Source: Plantago elongata (lineage: Eukaryota > Streptophyta > Magnoliopsida > Lamiales > Plantaginaceae). From it: a stretch of 32,360 nucleotides of DNA. Below the pieces are notes generated by a model, which saw only the letters and a list, made by a program, of their open reading frames with translations, searched no databases and had not been told where the DNA came from. Below, piece after piece: positions 32,147-32,360 of the stretch. The first letter of the stretch is position 1. Each line of letters begins with the position of its first letter. The translations under genes were made by a program, and so were the position numbers. The stretch covers positions 1 to 32,360 of the forward strand of contig JAYMSP010001423.1 of assembly GCA_036897095.1 (NCBI GenBank), given 5' to 3'.

Positions 32147-32360
32147 GAAAGATATTATACATAGGGTTACATTATGATAGACAACTCAACATAAGGTTTG
32201 GAAGCATGGAGAATATTATACATATCGATGAGAAGTGTTCCATATTAGTAGACAAACTGAACACTATTATAAAACTCCCGACGAAACTGCACCACATAGG
32301 ACTTGCACAAACAAAAGATTTTTGGCAAAGGTTATGTTTGAGTGTGCTGTTGGTAGACCA
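32147..32360. other. Right edge, nothing recognised
   Basis: AT-rich DNA without a supported feature. Confidence 0.4.

Noticed and set aside
1..32360. CRISPR arrays, bacterial operons or a novel defence system
   Set aside because: The window is plant nuclear DNA; repeats are transposon-like and there are no cas-like genes or regular spacers.

Overview
This is a plant nuclear window, most likely from a eudicot. The evidence is an AT-rich background, a multi-exon gene with GT-AG introns, a Ty3/gypsy LTR retrotransposon with an initiator-Met-type primer site, and many small plant transposons (hAT-like, Stowaway-like, Tourist-like, tRNA-derived SINEs). Only one intact protein gene is convincing: a three-exon F-box gene with a Sel1/TPR-like middle and a C-terminal MYND zinc finger (17493-18806, + strand), closely resembling the Arabidopsis At1g67340 type. 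Its exons are much more GC-rich than their surroundings.

Left side (1-17,270): gene-poor. It starts with a diverged A/C-rich tandem repeat. A minus-strand TATA box and CT-rich leader follow, probably the 5' end of a gene leaving the window to the left. The rest is intergenic DNA with small transposons: four copies of one tRNA-derived SINE family (three with clear target-site duplications), a Stowaway-like MITE, a Tourist-like MITE, a 253-bp hAT-like MITE with an 8-bp duplication, a ~955-bp hAT-like non-autonomous element with a GC-rich leader-like cargo, and two pairs of dispersed repeats of unknown origin. A GC-rich block at 13,180-13,620 is unexplained.

Middle (17,270-22,941): the F-box/MYND gene with its promoter, then intergenic DNA with a second Stowaway-like MITE, a short inverted-repeat element and a degenerate hAT-like element ending at 22,941.

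Right side (22,942-30,994): one old, dead Ty3/gypsy retrotransposon that an inversion has cut in two. Its 5' LTR, primer site, gag, protease, reverse transcriptase, RNase H and most of integrase lie on the minus strand (27,544 down to 22,942). Its integrase tail, chromodomain-like end, polypurine tract and 3' LTR lie on the plus strand (30,143-30,994). The 5-bp target-site duplication GTGGC is found outside both LTRs in matching element orientation, so the two parts were one insertion. The break falls at the same codons in both parts. The simplest history is insertion followed by a ~7.2-kb inversion that also turned round ~2.6 kb of 5' flanking DNA (27,545-30,142). That flank has a possible broken host gene next to the insertion site. 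The last kilobase holds a probable 5'-truncated LINE tail. All identities quoted are by-eye estimates; no searches were run.
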